DNA from: Steroidobacteraceae bacterium
GTDB lineage: Bacteria > Pseudomonadota > Gammaproteobacteria > Steroidobacterales > Steroidobacteraceae
NCBI GenBank assembly: GCA_019683695.1
Contig: JADGHX010000029.1
Coordinates: 1 to 37,245 of the forward strand
Direction of reading: 5' to 3'
Length of the DNA: 37,245 nt
Positions within the stretch are counted from its first letter, which is position 1, and each line of letters opens with the position of its first letter. The notes under the pieces are model-generated. The model searched no databases and was not told the DNA's origin. It saw only the letters and a program-made list of their open reading frames with translations. Shown here piece after piece: positions 6,306 to 18,102 of this stretch. The position numbers and the translations under genes were made by a program.

Positions 6306-7444
6306 CGACCGGTCACCCATACCTTGAGTTTCTCGTCGAGGCGGCGGAGGTCACTGCCGCACACGAGCTCGACGTTCAGGGCGCGTGCTAACCTTTTCTC
6401 GTGCTCGTCAAGCATGCGATAGCTCGCGAGCATCGCGCGTGTGCCCAGTCCTCCAATGCGCCGGGAGATCTCGGCCAGCTTGAACAGCGCATCATTGGCT
6501 TTGCTGGCTTGCACGCCGTTCATGCGCGCTGTCTTGCACTCGATAACGTGTAGCCGGTTCCTTGCCATGAAGGCGACATCCAGCTCGTTCTTGACGCCGC
6601 TGGCATCGAATACGACGAGATTGACGTGCTTGTCCCGAACGCCAAGCTCCTGAGAGAGTCGCGACACCTCTCGGTATACGTATTCCTCGATCCACCCGCC
6701 ACCAGCGAACGCCCGGTCGGATTCACTGCGGAACTCGATGCGATCGCCTCCGATCGCAAGCACATCGGAGTCCGAAAACTTTTGCAGCAGCGACTGAAGA
6801 CCGGCACTGCCGCCGTGGGGCGGCAACTCGATGCTCAAGCTTTCGCGCGCTTCTGCGGCATGCGCCAATGCATTGAGCTCGCCAATTGGGCCAGCGAGGC
6901 TGCCGACGTTCAGAATCAGATCTTCGAGCAGGCCGTCGAGATTCTTGCTCGAATCCGGGCTCCTGAGTCCGGGTTGGGGGTCATACCCATAAGCCCGAAG
7001 ATAATCAGGCAGTCGAATCTTCGGCTCGAGCCGGAATCGAGTCGGTTCGTTCGTTAGGACAATGAGCTCATCCGTATCGATATCGACGTAGAAGACGTCC
7101 CAACGCAACCCTCCCTCTCGTACCGTCTGATAGGCAGCGAGCGCCATGAGCTTGGTGCCACCGCTGAGATTGAGTGCGACCTGCTCTTTCTCATACTCCG
7201 ACGCGACGTTCAATACGATATTCTTCAGGCGCACAACATCGTGCTCGTCGTCTATCAGTACCCGACTGGTCTTGATGCCCGATGTGCGGAGCACTCTTTC
7301 CATCGCGTCCGCTTTTGATGCCATCTTCCCGGTCACCAGAAGAATGACGTTCTGCGGCTTTTGGCATTGCGGATCCAGGGCGGGCAGCAGGTTGGGCGCC
7401 GCCTGCGCCGAAACGAAACAAATGTGGATTTTCGCTTTCAGCAC
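6302..7444 (-). CDS. CARF-domain PD-(D/E)XK nuclease, Can2/Card1 family
   Basis: A type III ancillary effector: an N-terminal CARF domain senses cyclic oligoadenylate (cA4 in characterised Can2/Card1 proteins) and switches on a C-terminal nuclease that degrades nucleic acid. In this 380-aa protein the CARF ligand loop is visible as LNLSGGTKLMALAAYQ (91-106). The nuclease core is NELDVAFMARNRLHVIECKT, with D289, E302 and K304 forming the D...ExK signature, and an upstream acidic WIEEYVYREV near 251-260. No HEPN motif is seen. The start is GTG at 7444 with a weak ribosome site, 42 nt after cmr6; the end overlaps cas6. Substrate preference (DNA, RNA or both) cannot be read from sequence. Confidence 0.9.
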   Translation of the reverse strand: MLKAKIHICFVSAQAAPNLLPALDPQCQKPQNVILLVTGKMASKADAMERVLRTSGIKTSRVLIDDEHDVVRLKNIVLNVASEYEKEQVALNLSGGTKLMALAAYQTVREGGLRWDVFYVDIDTDELIVLTNEPTRFRLEPKIRLPDYLRAYGYDPQPGLRSPDSSKNLDGLLEDLILNVGSLAGPIGELNALAHAAEARESLSIELPPHGGSAGLQSLLQKFSDSDVLAIGGDRIEFRSESDRAFAGGGWIEEYVYREVSRLSQELGVRDKHVNLVVFDASGVKNELDVAFMARNRLHVIECKTARMNGVQASKANDALFKLAEISRRIGGLGTRAMLASYRMLDEHEKRLARALNVELVCGSDLRRLDEKLKVWVTGR

Positions 7445-7486
7445 GAATGTGTTCTCGGGTGTTCTCTTGGGCCACCGCGCCGACTG

Positions 7487-8677
7487 CTATGCCCGCTTCG
7501 GAGCGATCTCCGCCAGTCGCTTCGCGAGCTTGCGCGGCCGATCATTGAATTTCGGCTTCCGCTTCTTTCCCTCAACGGCATCGGGGTTCGCCATGATTCC
7601 ACGCCAGCGTTTCTCGACTTCGTGCACAAGAAGCTCATGAGCTTCGTACGAGAGGGCATTGCGCTCTGCAAGAAAGCCCTCGACCTCACCCAGAAATACA
7701 TTGTTGTCGGTCCCGAACCAGGTCGACAGTTTCCGCTTCACCCACGCAGCGTCTTCCGGCAGCCCCGCAAGGGCTTTCTCGAGCTCGGCGGCGCGTCGTC
7801 GGCGCTCTTCCTTCTCGCGCATCTGCCGCTCCCACGCCTCCTGGGCGGCCGCATCCTCGCGAAACGTGCCGTATCCGACAGATGTCTTCGCTCCGAAGCC
7901 GAGCCATTCGAATGCGTGGAAAAACGTGGTCCGGAGCAGCTGCTGCCACCGTTGCCCCTCAGCGAGGTCCGCTCGGGTCATCAAAGCCACCGGATCACAT
8001 TGAACGTGGAACACGAAACGCGACTTCGGCGGCACGGTCAGGAAGTAGACTGGGATAGGCTGTCCGGAATCATGCGGCGGTTCGCCGCGCTGGTAGTAGT
8101 GGCTTTGGTGCGGGGTCATCACGTCCACGGCGAGTGTGCCGGCGTCAATTTGCGGGATCACATCCCAAAACTGCAATGCGCCACGCCGTGCACCGGAACC
8201 GTGCTCATCGATTTCCTGGCCGAATAGCGCATCGACCGTCGCGTTGTCCCATTCGTGACTGTTTTCCCACATTCCACCGGCGAGCTCGGACGCGGCTCGA
8301 CGGAGAACGCCCTTGACTCCACTACCGGGCAGATAGGGAAGCCCGTATGGATTGAGAAACGCAAAGCCGTTTTCGAGGGGATGTTCATTTCCCAGGCCGG
8401 AGACGAATGGGGACAACGCGAGTGCCTCCAGCCGCAGCAGCCGCCCCTGCTGCGCAAGCGGCTCGGCGAGAGCGGTCTGCCGCTCGAGCAGTGCCTTCAA
8501 TGTGGCCTGGTCCCGGTCGGTCAGCTTCGTCACAGACTTCCAGGCATTCTGTGACGTGCTGTCATTCCTGCTCCAGTCGCCCTCCTTCCATATGGACAGA
8601 AGAGCTCCGAAGCGCATGGCCGGCGACGCATCTGCGAAGTTCCGACCCAGGTATGCGGGAACAGCGGCGGCGGTCAT
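7487..8677 (-). CDS. cmr6: Cmr6, type III-B RAMP backbone subunit
   Basis: A RAMP (Cas7-like) subunit near the far end of the Cmr backbone. The core spans roughly residues 70-290: LPGSGVKGVLRRAA is the glycine-rich RAMP motif, with MTPHQSHYY and PVYFLTVPPKSRFVFHV in the middle and FEWLGFGAKTSVGYGTF at the end. The protein continues for about 120 further residues as a highly charged helical segment (AWERQMREKEERRRRAAEL onward) ending in a Lys/Arg-rich tail, which makes it longer (396 aa) than a minimal Cmr6. The ATG at 8677 follows the cmr5 stop by one base; an upstream in-frame start would overlap cmr5 and is less likely. Confidence 0.92.
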   Translation of the reverse strand: MTAAAVPAYLGRNFADASPAMRFGALLSIWKEGDWSRNDSTSQNAWKSVTKLTDRDQATLKALLERQTALAEPLAQQGRLLRLEALALSPFVSGLGNEHPLENGFAFLNPYGLPYLPGSGVKGVLRRAASELAGGMWENSHEWDNATVDALFGQEIDEHGSGARRGALQFWDVIPQIDAGTLAVDVMTPHQSHYYQRGEPPHDSGQPIPVYFLTVPPKSRFVFHVQCDPVALMTRADLAEGQRWQQLLRTTFFHAFEWLGFGAKTSVGYGTFREDAAAQEAWERQMREKEERRRRAAELEKALAGLPEDAAWVKRKLSTWFGTDNNVFLGEVEGFLAERNALSYEAHELLVHEVEKRWRGIMANPDAVEGKKRKPKFNDRPRKLAKRLAEIAPKRA

Positions 8678-8678
8678 T

Positions 8679-11153
<2,475 letters not shown>

Positions 11154-11157
<4 letters not shown>

Positions 11158-14100
11158 GCAGCTTCTCCATGACGCATCTCGCGAGCCAGGAACTCGGCGA
11201 CCGAAAGAAAGTTGGCCAACTCTCGAGACCACACAGTGCCGACCGAATGCGAACCCGCTGGCTGCATGGTTTGCTCTCCCGTTGTGACTTCGGCAAATGC
11301 AGCCAGACGCTGTGCGAGGTCTGGCAGATTGTGGCGTACCTTTGCGCCAGATGCGGACTGCCGGTCGAGCTGGTGCTCGATGAGCTTCGAGAGCATTTCC
11401 GCGTTCCCGCGCGGCGGGGGCAAGTCCTTGAGCCATTCGAGGATGTGATAGATGGCGCGACGGGAAACGCCTTCATCCGAAAGGAACGCTCTCAGGTCGC
11501 GCAGAAGGCGAATCGAACTTCCCCACTTCCCTGTAAGAAACAGCGCGCCCCCGGATCGCTTGATCACGGTCAGAGCAAAGGCATCACGCCCACCTTCGTT
11601 CTTGGCTCGGGCCTCGGCGCTGCGGAGTTCTCGGAGAACGGCGGTCAGAGGCGCCTGATGATGCGCGATAACCGCCCCGCACGATGCGGAAGCGTTTTTG
11701 CCCATCATGCGCATGAGTCGACCGTTCAGAAAGGCGAACCCCTTATCCAGTTTCAGCTCGTTGCGTTGATCGTGTTCTTCGCGGGATTCACGGCACTCCG
11801 GATCATGCCCTGAGTACGCATATCGCAGACGTTGCATTGCCGACAGGAGATCGCTGGCGGGCAGCATCGCCAGCACATCATCGCCGCCCGCATAGATCAC
11901 CTTCCCGCGGTGCTCACGCTCCACGACGTGGCGTGCCACGATCAGCGAAAAGTCGTTGAGCGCGCCGGAGATTGCGAGGTGACGATTGGGTGAGATGGCG
12001 CGTGCCTGCGCTCCATACTGACGTATCAGGTCGTGCTCCCTGGCGTGATCCGCGAAACCCTTCCTCACTTGCGGATGGAAGCTTTCGAGATAGGAGATCG
12101 CAGTAGGTCCGGCGCCCGAGAGAATCCGGCCCATGTGATCTCCATCCATGAAGACCAGAGCGTAGTAGGTCTCGGCCTTGTGCCCGAGGCGGGCTTCAAT
12201 CTTCGCCTGCAACGACAAGAGCTTTTGCTCGTCCTCCGGACTTTCCGAGTCAGACAGACGATCCATTTCGCCGACAAGGCGCGCAGCAGCAGTGTCGCGC
12301 AGCCTTGCCAGGCGCGGCGGCAATGCAGGTGGCTCGGCATTGGCGGAAATCTCGGCCAGAACGCCACGGTCATCGGATGAAGCCAGCGCAGAATCCAGCG
12401 CCTCCAGGTTCGCTGCAATGGCCATCGTATGCGTCGACACCACGAAGCGATCGATGCGGGAGCCTTCCAATGCCTTGCCGACTTCTTCCGAAAACAAGGT
12501 TGGCCATAACCGCTTGATCGCGGCAAGCGCACCGAGGTGCTCTCCCTTCTTTGCCCATGCTGGCTTGCGCTCGGAAAGTCTTGCCCATAGCGTGTCGCTC
12601 TGCTGCCGGTAGGACTTCTGGAGCTGCTTCGGGTCGGCCGTCAGCCATTCCGTCTCTCCAGTGAGCGAGCAGCGCCATCCTTCCTGCTTGCACTGAGCGA
12701 AGGGACGCACGGTCTTGGCCGCCGCCAGCACTCTTTCCGAAAGATCATGGATGGCTGGATACAGAACGCCCGGATTGGGAGAGAAAAACGTCGTCGTCCT
12801 TCCATTTTCGCCCTGGAGGGTCATTTCCTTCTGCAGGAGCCGCCATGCAGGTGTCGCAAGGAAGCCCGGGCTATCGTTGTTCCCGGAGTGAAAGTAGGGC
12901 GCCATTGCGACCGACAGGGCTGCAACGTCCAGGTCCGTCTGCTTTTCGACATTTCGCGGACGAATGAGACAGAACGGAACGATCGCCCAATGCACTTCCG
13001 GGAAGCCCGCCAGCTGTTCGCGGACCTGGCCATATGCGTGAACGGTTTCGTCGCGCGGTTGTGCCTTCTGACGGAGCCCTGCTTCCTCCAGAAGTCGATC
13101 GACGACGTCATGCCCGATGTCCAGGAGCCACTTGCGCAGCCGAGTTTCAATCTCCCTGGCAAGCGACTCAGCATCCTTGCGAGGGACAATTGCGACAAAG
13201 CGGTTCGGCAGAGCCGCCGAGAAGAGTGGATTGCTGTCCGTTCTACCGCCCGATGCCCACTCACATCGCGAAAAGAGTTCCTTGGGCAAACCGCATTCGT
13301 CTCGCAACCAAAGATCGACCTGCGGCACAGCGCGCAATCTTGGGAACAACACAGCGTCAGGGCCAAGCGCCTCACACACGGGCTTCATCGCTTCCCAGGC
13401 GAGCCGTGACAGCAGGTGGGAACCTGACCAGAGATCCGACGTGGAGCGTGCCGCCGCGATGAAGCTCTGAACCGGCCCGATCGAGAGCGCCAGTAATGCG
13501 GCCTCGTTGTCGTGATCAGCCGCAAAGGCACCGGCAAATGCGGATGTGACGTCGAGATGATCCCAGATGGAGTGATCGGGAACGCGCGTATCGGCCGGAA
13601 GTAACCGCCACAGCTCGCCGAGCCTTCCAAAGTCGCGTGAATCGTCGAGCTCGGGCCCGAATCGCCACCATGCCAGAAAGATCCTCCTGAACCCCTGCGC
13701 GTCGCGGTCGTCGGGAGGACCGCCCAGCCTTTCGACCAGACCAGAGAAATGCTCCTGGCTGCGCTTCTTGATGTCGGCTATATCGGTATCGCTCAGGCCA
13801 CCCGGCAACTCACAGGATTCGGCGGAAAGCGGGTGTATCAGTACCGGACGTTCGGTCCAGCGGACTTGCGCCCAATCTGCGATCTTCCGCGTTTTCGTCT
13901 CTCCCGCACGCGTGGTGATCGTGATCTCTTCCATCGGCCACTGCGGCCGATCCGCCGCAGCGGCCCACCAATCGGCCCGCTGGACGTGCCGATACAGCTC
14001 ACGGGGAAGTCCCTTCCTGAACAGCACGCTCGAAAGCGCGTGGTCGCCGTCTGCAGTGATGGTCTCGGACCGAATCTCTTCGAGTCCGAGAAGCCGTATC

Positions 14101-14219
14101 AGTGTCTTCGACGTCCCGCCTTCGTGGCCCGCGGGGTCACGCAGCAGCACGAGGGCCTTTTCGGCTGGGTCGTGAATACGAGCCGCAAGCTTCGTCTTCC
14201 AGAAGTTCGCCCTGTCCAT
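11154..14219 (-). CDS. cmr2: Cmr2 (Cas10), large subunit and cyclic oligoadenylate synthase
   Basis: The type III signature protein. Target RNA binding activates its palm domain to make cyclic oligoadenylates, and its HD domain may cleave ssDNA. It is 1021 aa. The N-terminal HD pair is H16-D17 in ARIHDPAEKAL. The signature LSIGPVQSFIAAARSTSDLW marks the first polymerase-like region, and a Cys-containing segment (QCKQEGWRCSLTGE) lies mid-protein. The first palm carries ALVFMDGDHMGRI. The second carries the cyclase motif VIYAGGDDVLAMLPAS, with GGDD at residues 778-781 (11877-11888). Both active sites thus look intact. The start lies 11 nt after cmr1 and the end overlaps cmr3. Confidence 0.97.
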
Positions 14220-14230
14220 TCTTCAACCCT

Positions 14231-15304
14231 TCATCGCATGACCGCTTTGCTTACAGCACGCGCGACGACACCCGATGCGTCGAGCGCCGCTACGATCTCC
14301 TGCCAGGTTCTTCTGAAAGCGGCTGTGTCGAGTAATGCTCGATTGTCCTTCGGCAGTTGATGCGGCATGGCAAACGCGCGCACAAACAACTCGCCTGACG
14401 TGCCTCTGATAACCTTCCAACGTAACGGGCTCGGCATTCGTCCATTCTTGGCGAATCCGAGAACGGCCCGCCGTGGCTTGTCCAGGAGCGAGCGCACGCG
14501 CTTCCTTTCCTCCGCAATTGCTCTGATGGCCTCATGCCACTGCGAAAACGTGTTCTTGCTGTGCCAGATCCAAAGGCCGCTCTCGTCCCTCGCCAGTGAC
14601 ATTGCCCAGTCATCGTCAAGACAAACTTTCCAGTCGCGGGAATACTCGGCAAAGGCGCCGACATCCAATCCAGGGTCTTGCTTCACCTCGCGATCCGGAG
14701 GATCCAGATGCACGGAGCCCCATCCACCGCGGGATCGGCTGCCCGCGGTGCCGAATGCGTGGATCAGCGACAATGTCCGGTGAAAGATTTCGGTGTGCTC
14801 GGCCGGGAACGCGAGCAGAAGCGTCCTGCTGCTCTCGTAGCCCGAAGCCTTGATGGCAGTTCGATCCGGGAGGTTTCCACCTCGCCTGATCAGCCCAAAC
14901 CACGCATAGCTCGTTGAAAGGCTGTCGGAAAGTGGCGCAATTCCCTTCTGAGCCCCTTTGCTCCATGCCACGCCGGTCGGCGTTTGCGCGTCAACAAGTC
15001 GCAGCCTCAAGAGACTCTTCCGTGCTGAAACGTTTCGGCCGGCCTCGTCCGCGTCCTTGTCAAGCCATGTGTGACCGAATAACCGGCCCTCCTCATGTCG
15101 CATCTGGTCCGGGTCTACACGAAACGCATGTTGTGCCGCATAGCCGACTCGCCACCATTGGCGCAGAAGCGCCTTCAACGGAGGTGTCCGCCATTGTGCG
15201 TCCTGAGTTGCGTTCCCAAGGAAGGCAGGCGTCGTGAAACTGACCTGATACGTCAACTGCTTATAAGTCTTCTGCTTCATTCCGCTGCCTGTAATTGCTT
15301 CCAT
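14231..15304 (-). CDS. cmr1: Cmr1, RAMP subunit of the type III-B complex
   Basis: A Cas7-like subunit at the crRNA 3' end of the Cmr complex, and specific to type III-B. The 357-aa protein shows VSFTTPAFLGNATQDAQWR near residue 21, the RAMP PPLKALLRQWWRVGY segment, a HEEGRLFG motif, and the glycine-rich loop FGTAGSRSRGGWGSV. The start at 15304 has an AGGAG ribosome site at usable spacing, 21 nt after the CARF-wHTH gene. An internal MKQKTYKQ start is possible but has no better site. Confidence 0.93.
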   Translation of the reverse strand: MEAITGSGMKQKTYKQLTYQVSFTTPAFLGNATQDAQWRTPPLKALLRQWWRVGYAAQHAFRVDPDQMRHEEGRLFGHTWLDKDADEAGRNVSARKSLLRLRLVDAQTPTGVAWSKGAQKGIAPLSDSLSTSYAWFGLIRRGGNLPDRTAIKASGYESSRTLLLAFPAEHTEIFHRTLSLIHAFGTAGSRSRGGWGSVHLDPPDREVKQDPGLDVGAFAEYSRDWKVCLDDDWAMSLARDESGLWIWHSKNTFSQWHEAIRAIAEERKRVRSLLDKPRRAVLGFAKNGRMPSPLRWKVIRGTSGELFVRAFAMPHQLPKDNRALLDTAAFRRTWQEIVAALDASGVVARAVSKAVMR

Positions 15305-15325
15305 TGGTAGTTCGCTCCTAAGCCC

Positions 15326-16498
15326 TCAACCCGCTCGGTCAATTTGCGCAAAACGAATGCTCTCCGGCGGAATCGCAAGCTTGTAGTGCCTTTGGCGGCT
15401 CGTACCTTTGTCGATACCGTACGTATTGGCGGCAGGTCCGAGTGCTGTCGTGATACGGCGGCGGAGTTTGCTCAGCTTTTGGGCGAAATAGTCATCGATA
15501 ACGCCCTTTGAGGCGCTTATGGCGTCCTCGACGCTGTCGGGTATGTGAAGCTCACCGCAGGCTGCCGCGAGATCTCGCAGATACTCGGCGCACCATTCTT
15601 GGTCCACACAGGCCTTCGCAGGTGCTCTGAGAGGCGGCAATCCTGCTTTTGTACGGTATGCAAGCACCGCCATGACAGCGAAAAGAGCTGGCTCGAGATC
15701 GATGACGCGGCCGCCCGCTCGAATACGCCTGTTGCGCACGTCGATGATCAGCTCAGGCGGTGCGAGCGCCGCACGGGCTGCCGCCACGGTGGCGTTGAAT
15801 GTCGCCTTGCCTTCTATGAGCTCCTTCGGCAATCCATGACGGAGGCTCACGATCGGAATCTCTGCCAGAGAAATCTGTGCATCGCGAGCATTCACCGCCA
15901 GGGGCGGGGCGTCGCGCGTCTGGAGAACTTGATCGTATGGCGTCGGGTAGTAGAAGTCCGGATTCGATTCGAATGGGCGCGAAACGAGGACGTGACTCAG
16001 TCGATCTTGAGGACGTGCAAACAGGGATAGTGCGTACCCGAGATAGAAACCCATTGTCTTGCGGCCCCCCGCCAGCGAAACATGCAGCGCTGCGGCCGTG
16101 TCGCCTGTCAACTCGCGAACGATCGCGGTGATGTAATCCGCCGCGTATTCGTTGTCGCCCGGCGTACGGATGTCTTCCATGGGAAGACCGTTCGCACCCG
16201 CGATTACGTGAATGCAGGATTCGTCAAAACGGATCTCGGGCAGGGAATAATCGGTGCGCAGGCGCCGGAACCACCCTGGCCGGCCCGCAGCCGACATCAA
16301 CAGGTTATTAATTGCTTGCTCCCGTCCTCGCACTGTCGTGATCAGGCGGACCTCGGTGGGTACATACGCTGGCCTTCCTTCCGCCGGGCGTACGGCCAAC
16401 GCATACAGAGTCTCTGTAACGATCTGCGGTGACAGGCCTGTCGCCGCCAACAAGATGCGGCGAGGGTAGCGGTGCGGCTGGTCGGGGTTCAGGTCCAT
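15326..16498 (-). CDS. CARF protein (NE0113/TIGR02584-like) with C-terminal winged helix
   Basis: This is the first gene of the Cmr operon. Residues about 13-180 form a CARF domain: RRILLAATGLSPQIVTETL at the start, VSLAGGRKTMGFYLGYALS as the ligand loop (140-158), then LSHVLVSRPFE and FYYPTP, a pattern typical of the NE0113 family. Some databases label such proteins Csm6 or ring nuclease. I find no HEPN R-x4-6-H motif. Instead, residues from about 250 resemble an OmpR/PhoB-type winged helix: IIDVRNRRIRAGGRVIDLEP, then ALFAVMAVLAY, ending LSKLRRRITTALG...RQRHYKL. I infer a cyclic-oligoadenylate-responsive transcription factor, possibly also a ring nuclease. The ATG at 16498 has no clear ribosome site; a TTG at 16501 is the alternative. 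Confidence 0.75.
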   Translation of the reverse strand: MDLNPDQPHRYPRRILLAATGLSPQIVTETLYALAVRPAEGRPAYVPTEVRLITTVRGREQAINNLLMSAAGRPGWFRRLRTDYSLPEIRFDESCIHVIAGANGLPMEDIRTPGDNEYAADYITAIVRELTGDTAAALHVSLAGGRKTMGFYLGYALSLFARPQDRLSHVLVSRPFESNPDFYYPTPYDQVLQTRDAPPLAVNARDAQISLAEIPIVSLRHGLPKELIEGKATFNATVAAARAALAPPELIIDVRNRRIRAGGRVIDLEPALFAVMAVLAYRTKAGLPPLRAPAKACVDQEWCAEYLRDLAAACGELHIPDSVEDAISASKGVIDDYFAQKLSKLRRRITTALGPAANTYGIDKGTSRQRHYKLAIPPESIRFAQIDRAG

Positions 16499-16991
16499 CA
16501 AAGGGATTGCTTCGTCTTTTGGGTGGAGAGCCTACATGTGAAACGGGCGGCCGTTCCAGATCGCAAGCTTGCGGTTCGCGAACACCCGGGCACACGGTCG
16601 GGCCGCCTGCGTGTCCGCGAACTTCATTCTCCCGTCTACCCTCTGGACGTTCCCCGATTCATGGCGGGGCATCGGGAGCTCAAGGCGGGGACATTCAAGG
16701 CACTGTGCCGAGTATTGCCCGTGCGGCAAGCCCACCTTCCGGGGTCCTGCTGATCAGAAGCTGTTTGGGCGAATCGCAACCCACGCCGACATGGGAGAGC
16801 AACAGCACCGGTCGATGTTTGCGATCTCGGGGAACGGGCCAATCTCAACCGTGTAGTCGCCGCCGCTTGATGAGCAGTGCTTGTCACGGCGCGAGGTTTC
16901 GTGATGCGCTCTTCCCTGATCTAGACGGGCGTCCAGGATGGCACCCTCCCGGCGCATGTCGAGGCGGCCGTGCCCCGCCCAAGTACGCGGT
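16499..16991. other. 493-nt region upstream of the Cmr operon, no firm gene
   Basis: This stretch should hold the promoter of the minus-strand Cmr operon, but I see no strong -35/-10 pair. One short minus-strand frame (16532-16735, about 67 codons) ends ANRKLAIWNGRPFHM and contains a CLEC pair. It continues in the same frame from a longer piece (16754-17050) that is interrupted by a TGA, so it may be a decayed gene. I do not recognise it and would not call it functional. Confidence 0.4.
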
Positions 16992-17462
16992 CTAGGCGCG
17001 CTTCGCACCCTTCCGGCGCTTGGCGGAGCGAGCCGCCTGCGTCGACTCATTCAGCGCCACGGCGGCGCGAATGAGCGCCTTCAAGGCCTTCTCGTTGATC
17101 GTGTCGCCTTCGTGAAAATCGATGGCGCGCCGGACGTTGCCTTCGAGGCTGGAGTTGAACAGGCCCGAAGGGTCCTCCAGCGAGGCGCCTCGGGCGAAGG
17201 TCATCTTCACGACGTTCTTGTAGGTCTCACCGGTGCAGAGAATCCCGGCGTGGGACCACACCGGAACGCCTCGCCACTTCCATTCCTCGACGACCTCGGG
17301 GTCCGCCTCCTTGATGAGACTGCGGATGCGCGCAAGCATCTCGCCACGCCAATCGCCCAGCTCCTGAATTCTCGCGTCGATCAGCCTGGACGCGGACTCC
17401 GCGCCTTGCGCGCGAGTCGGGCCGCTCTTCATCCTTTTCAGCGTTCGCGTTGTCTTCTTCAT
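16992..17462 (-). CDS. DUF1801 domain-containing protein
   Basis: A small YdhG/DUF1801-family protein of 156 aa, function unknown. Characteristic segments are LIKEADPEVVEEWKWRGVPV, then WSHAGILCTGETYKNVVKMTF and a GLFNSSLEGNVRRAIDF region. It ends in a Lys/Arg-rich tail. Several starts are possible; MKKTTRTLKRM at 17462 leaves a normal-length protein but has only a weak, distant GAGG. Next to it lies a second, broken DUF1801 gene on the same strand, so the pair was probably co-transcribed. Confidence 0.82.
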   Translation of the reverse strand: MKKTTRTLKRMKSGPTRAQGAESASRLIDARIQELGDWRGEMLARIRSLIKEADPEVVEEWKWRGVPVWSHAGILCTGETYKNVVKMTFARGASLEDPSGLFNSSLEGNVRRAIDFHEGDTINEKALKALIRAAVALNESTQAARSAKRRKGAKRA

Positions 17463-17509
17463 GCGTGTACCCAGCCTCGTGCCCATTGATGTCTTGCGTC
17501 GCGACGCGC

Positions 17510-17993
17510 TCACATGCGCTCGCCCGGCAACTGGCTGGCCTGCTTCACCCAGGAGGCGAGCAGCGCCTCATCAATCGGGTCGTGCTCGCGGATATCGAGG
17601 TAGCGCACTTCCTTGTGCTTCGATCCGCCGGGCGGCACAGGCCGCAGCGATGTGCCCCGGAAGAATGCCACTTTCACGTAGTGTGTGAAGCAATGCATGC
17701 TGAGGAACCAGCCTTGGCGCTCCATCCCGTAAAACGGCGAGTTCCCTTTGACCGCCTTGCTCACGTTGGGCCTGCACAGGGCCGTCGCCGTAGCCTTTCG
17801 GGATCTGAGGGTTGCCGCCTGAGAGAAGCACGGGCTCGCCATTGCCGCGGGACTGCGCTTTCGGCGTCGTCTTGCGCCTCTGGGCCGCGGTCTTGTGCGG
17901 TGAGGCCTTTTTCGCGGCTGGCCTGCGCGGCGACGTCGCCTTTGCCACGACGTGCCTGGCAGGGCGCTTTTTCTTGCTGTTCGCTGACTTCAT
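17510..17993 (-). pseudogene. DUF1801 family gene broken by an internal deletion
   Basis: Two frames together give a DUF1801 protein. The first (from 17993) encodes a Lys/Arg/Ala-rich N-terminus and the family motif LLSGGNPQIPKGYGDGPVQA. The second (ending 17510) encodes NVSKAVKGNSPFYGMERQGW, then HYVKVAFFRGTSLRPVPPGG and a C-terminal SWVKQASQLPGERM. The segment that normally joins them, roughly 25 residues with a PGWKR-like motif, is absent and the frame shifts near 17770-17785. A deletion not divisible by three explains both. A sequencing error alone would not remove the missing residues. Confidence 0.75.
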
Positions 17994-18102
17994 CCGGCCC
18001 CCCCTGCGTGCCCACGGTTGATGGGACTCATTCTATACGCGACACAGGCGTGAGCCCGCGGGATCTTCCAGCCGGCGAGATCCTCGCGGGCTTGATGACG
18101 CG

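Noticed and set aside
16754-17050. 98-codon minus-strand frame upstream of the Cmr operon
   Set aside because: It overlaps the DUF1801 gene, has no family resemblance, and looks like low-complexity Arg/Cys-rich shadow or decayed sequence.
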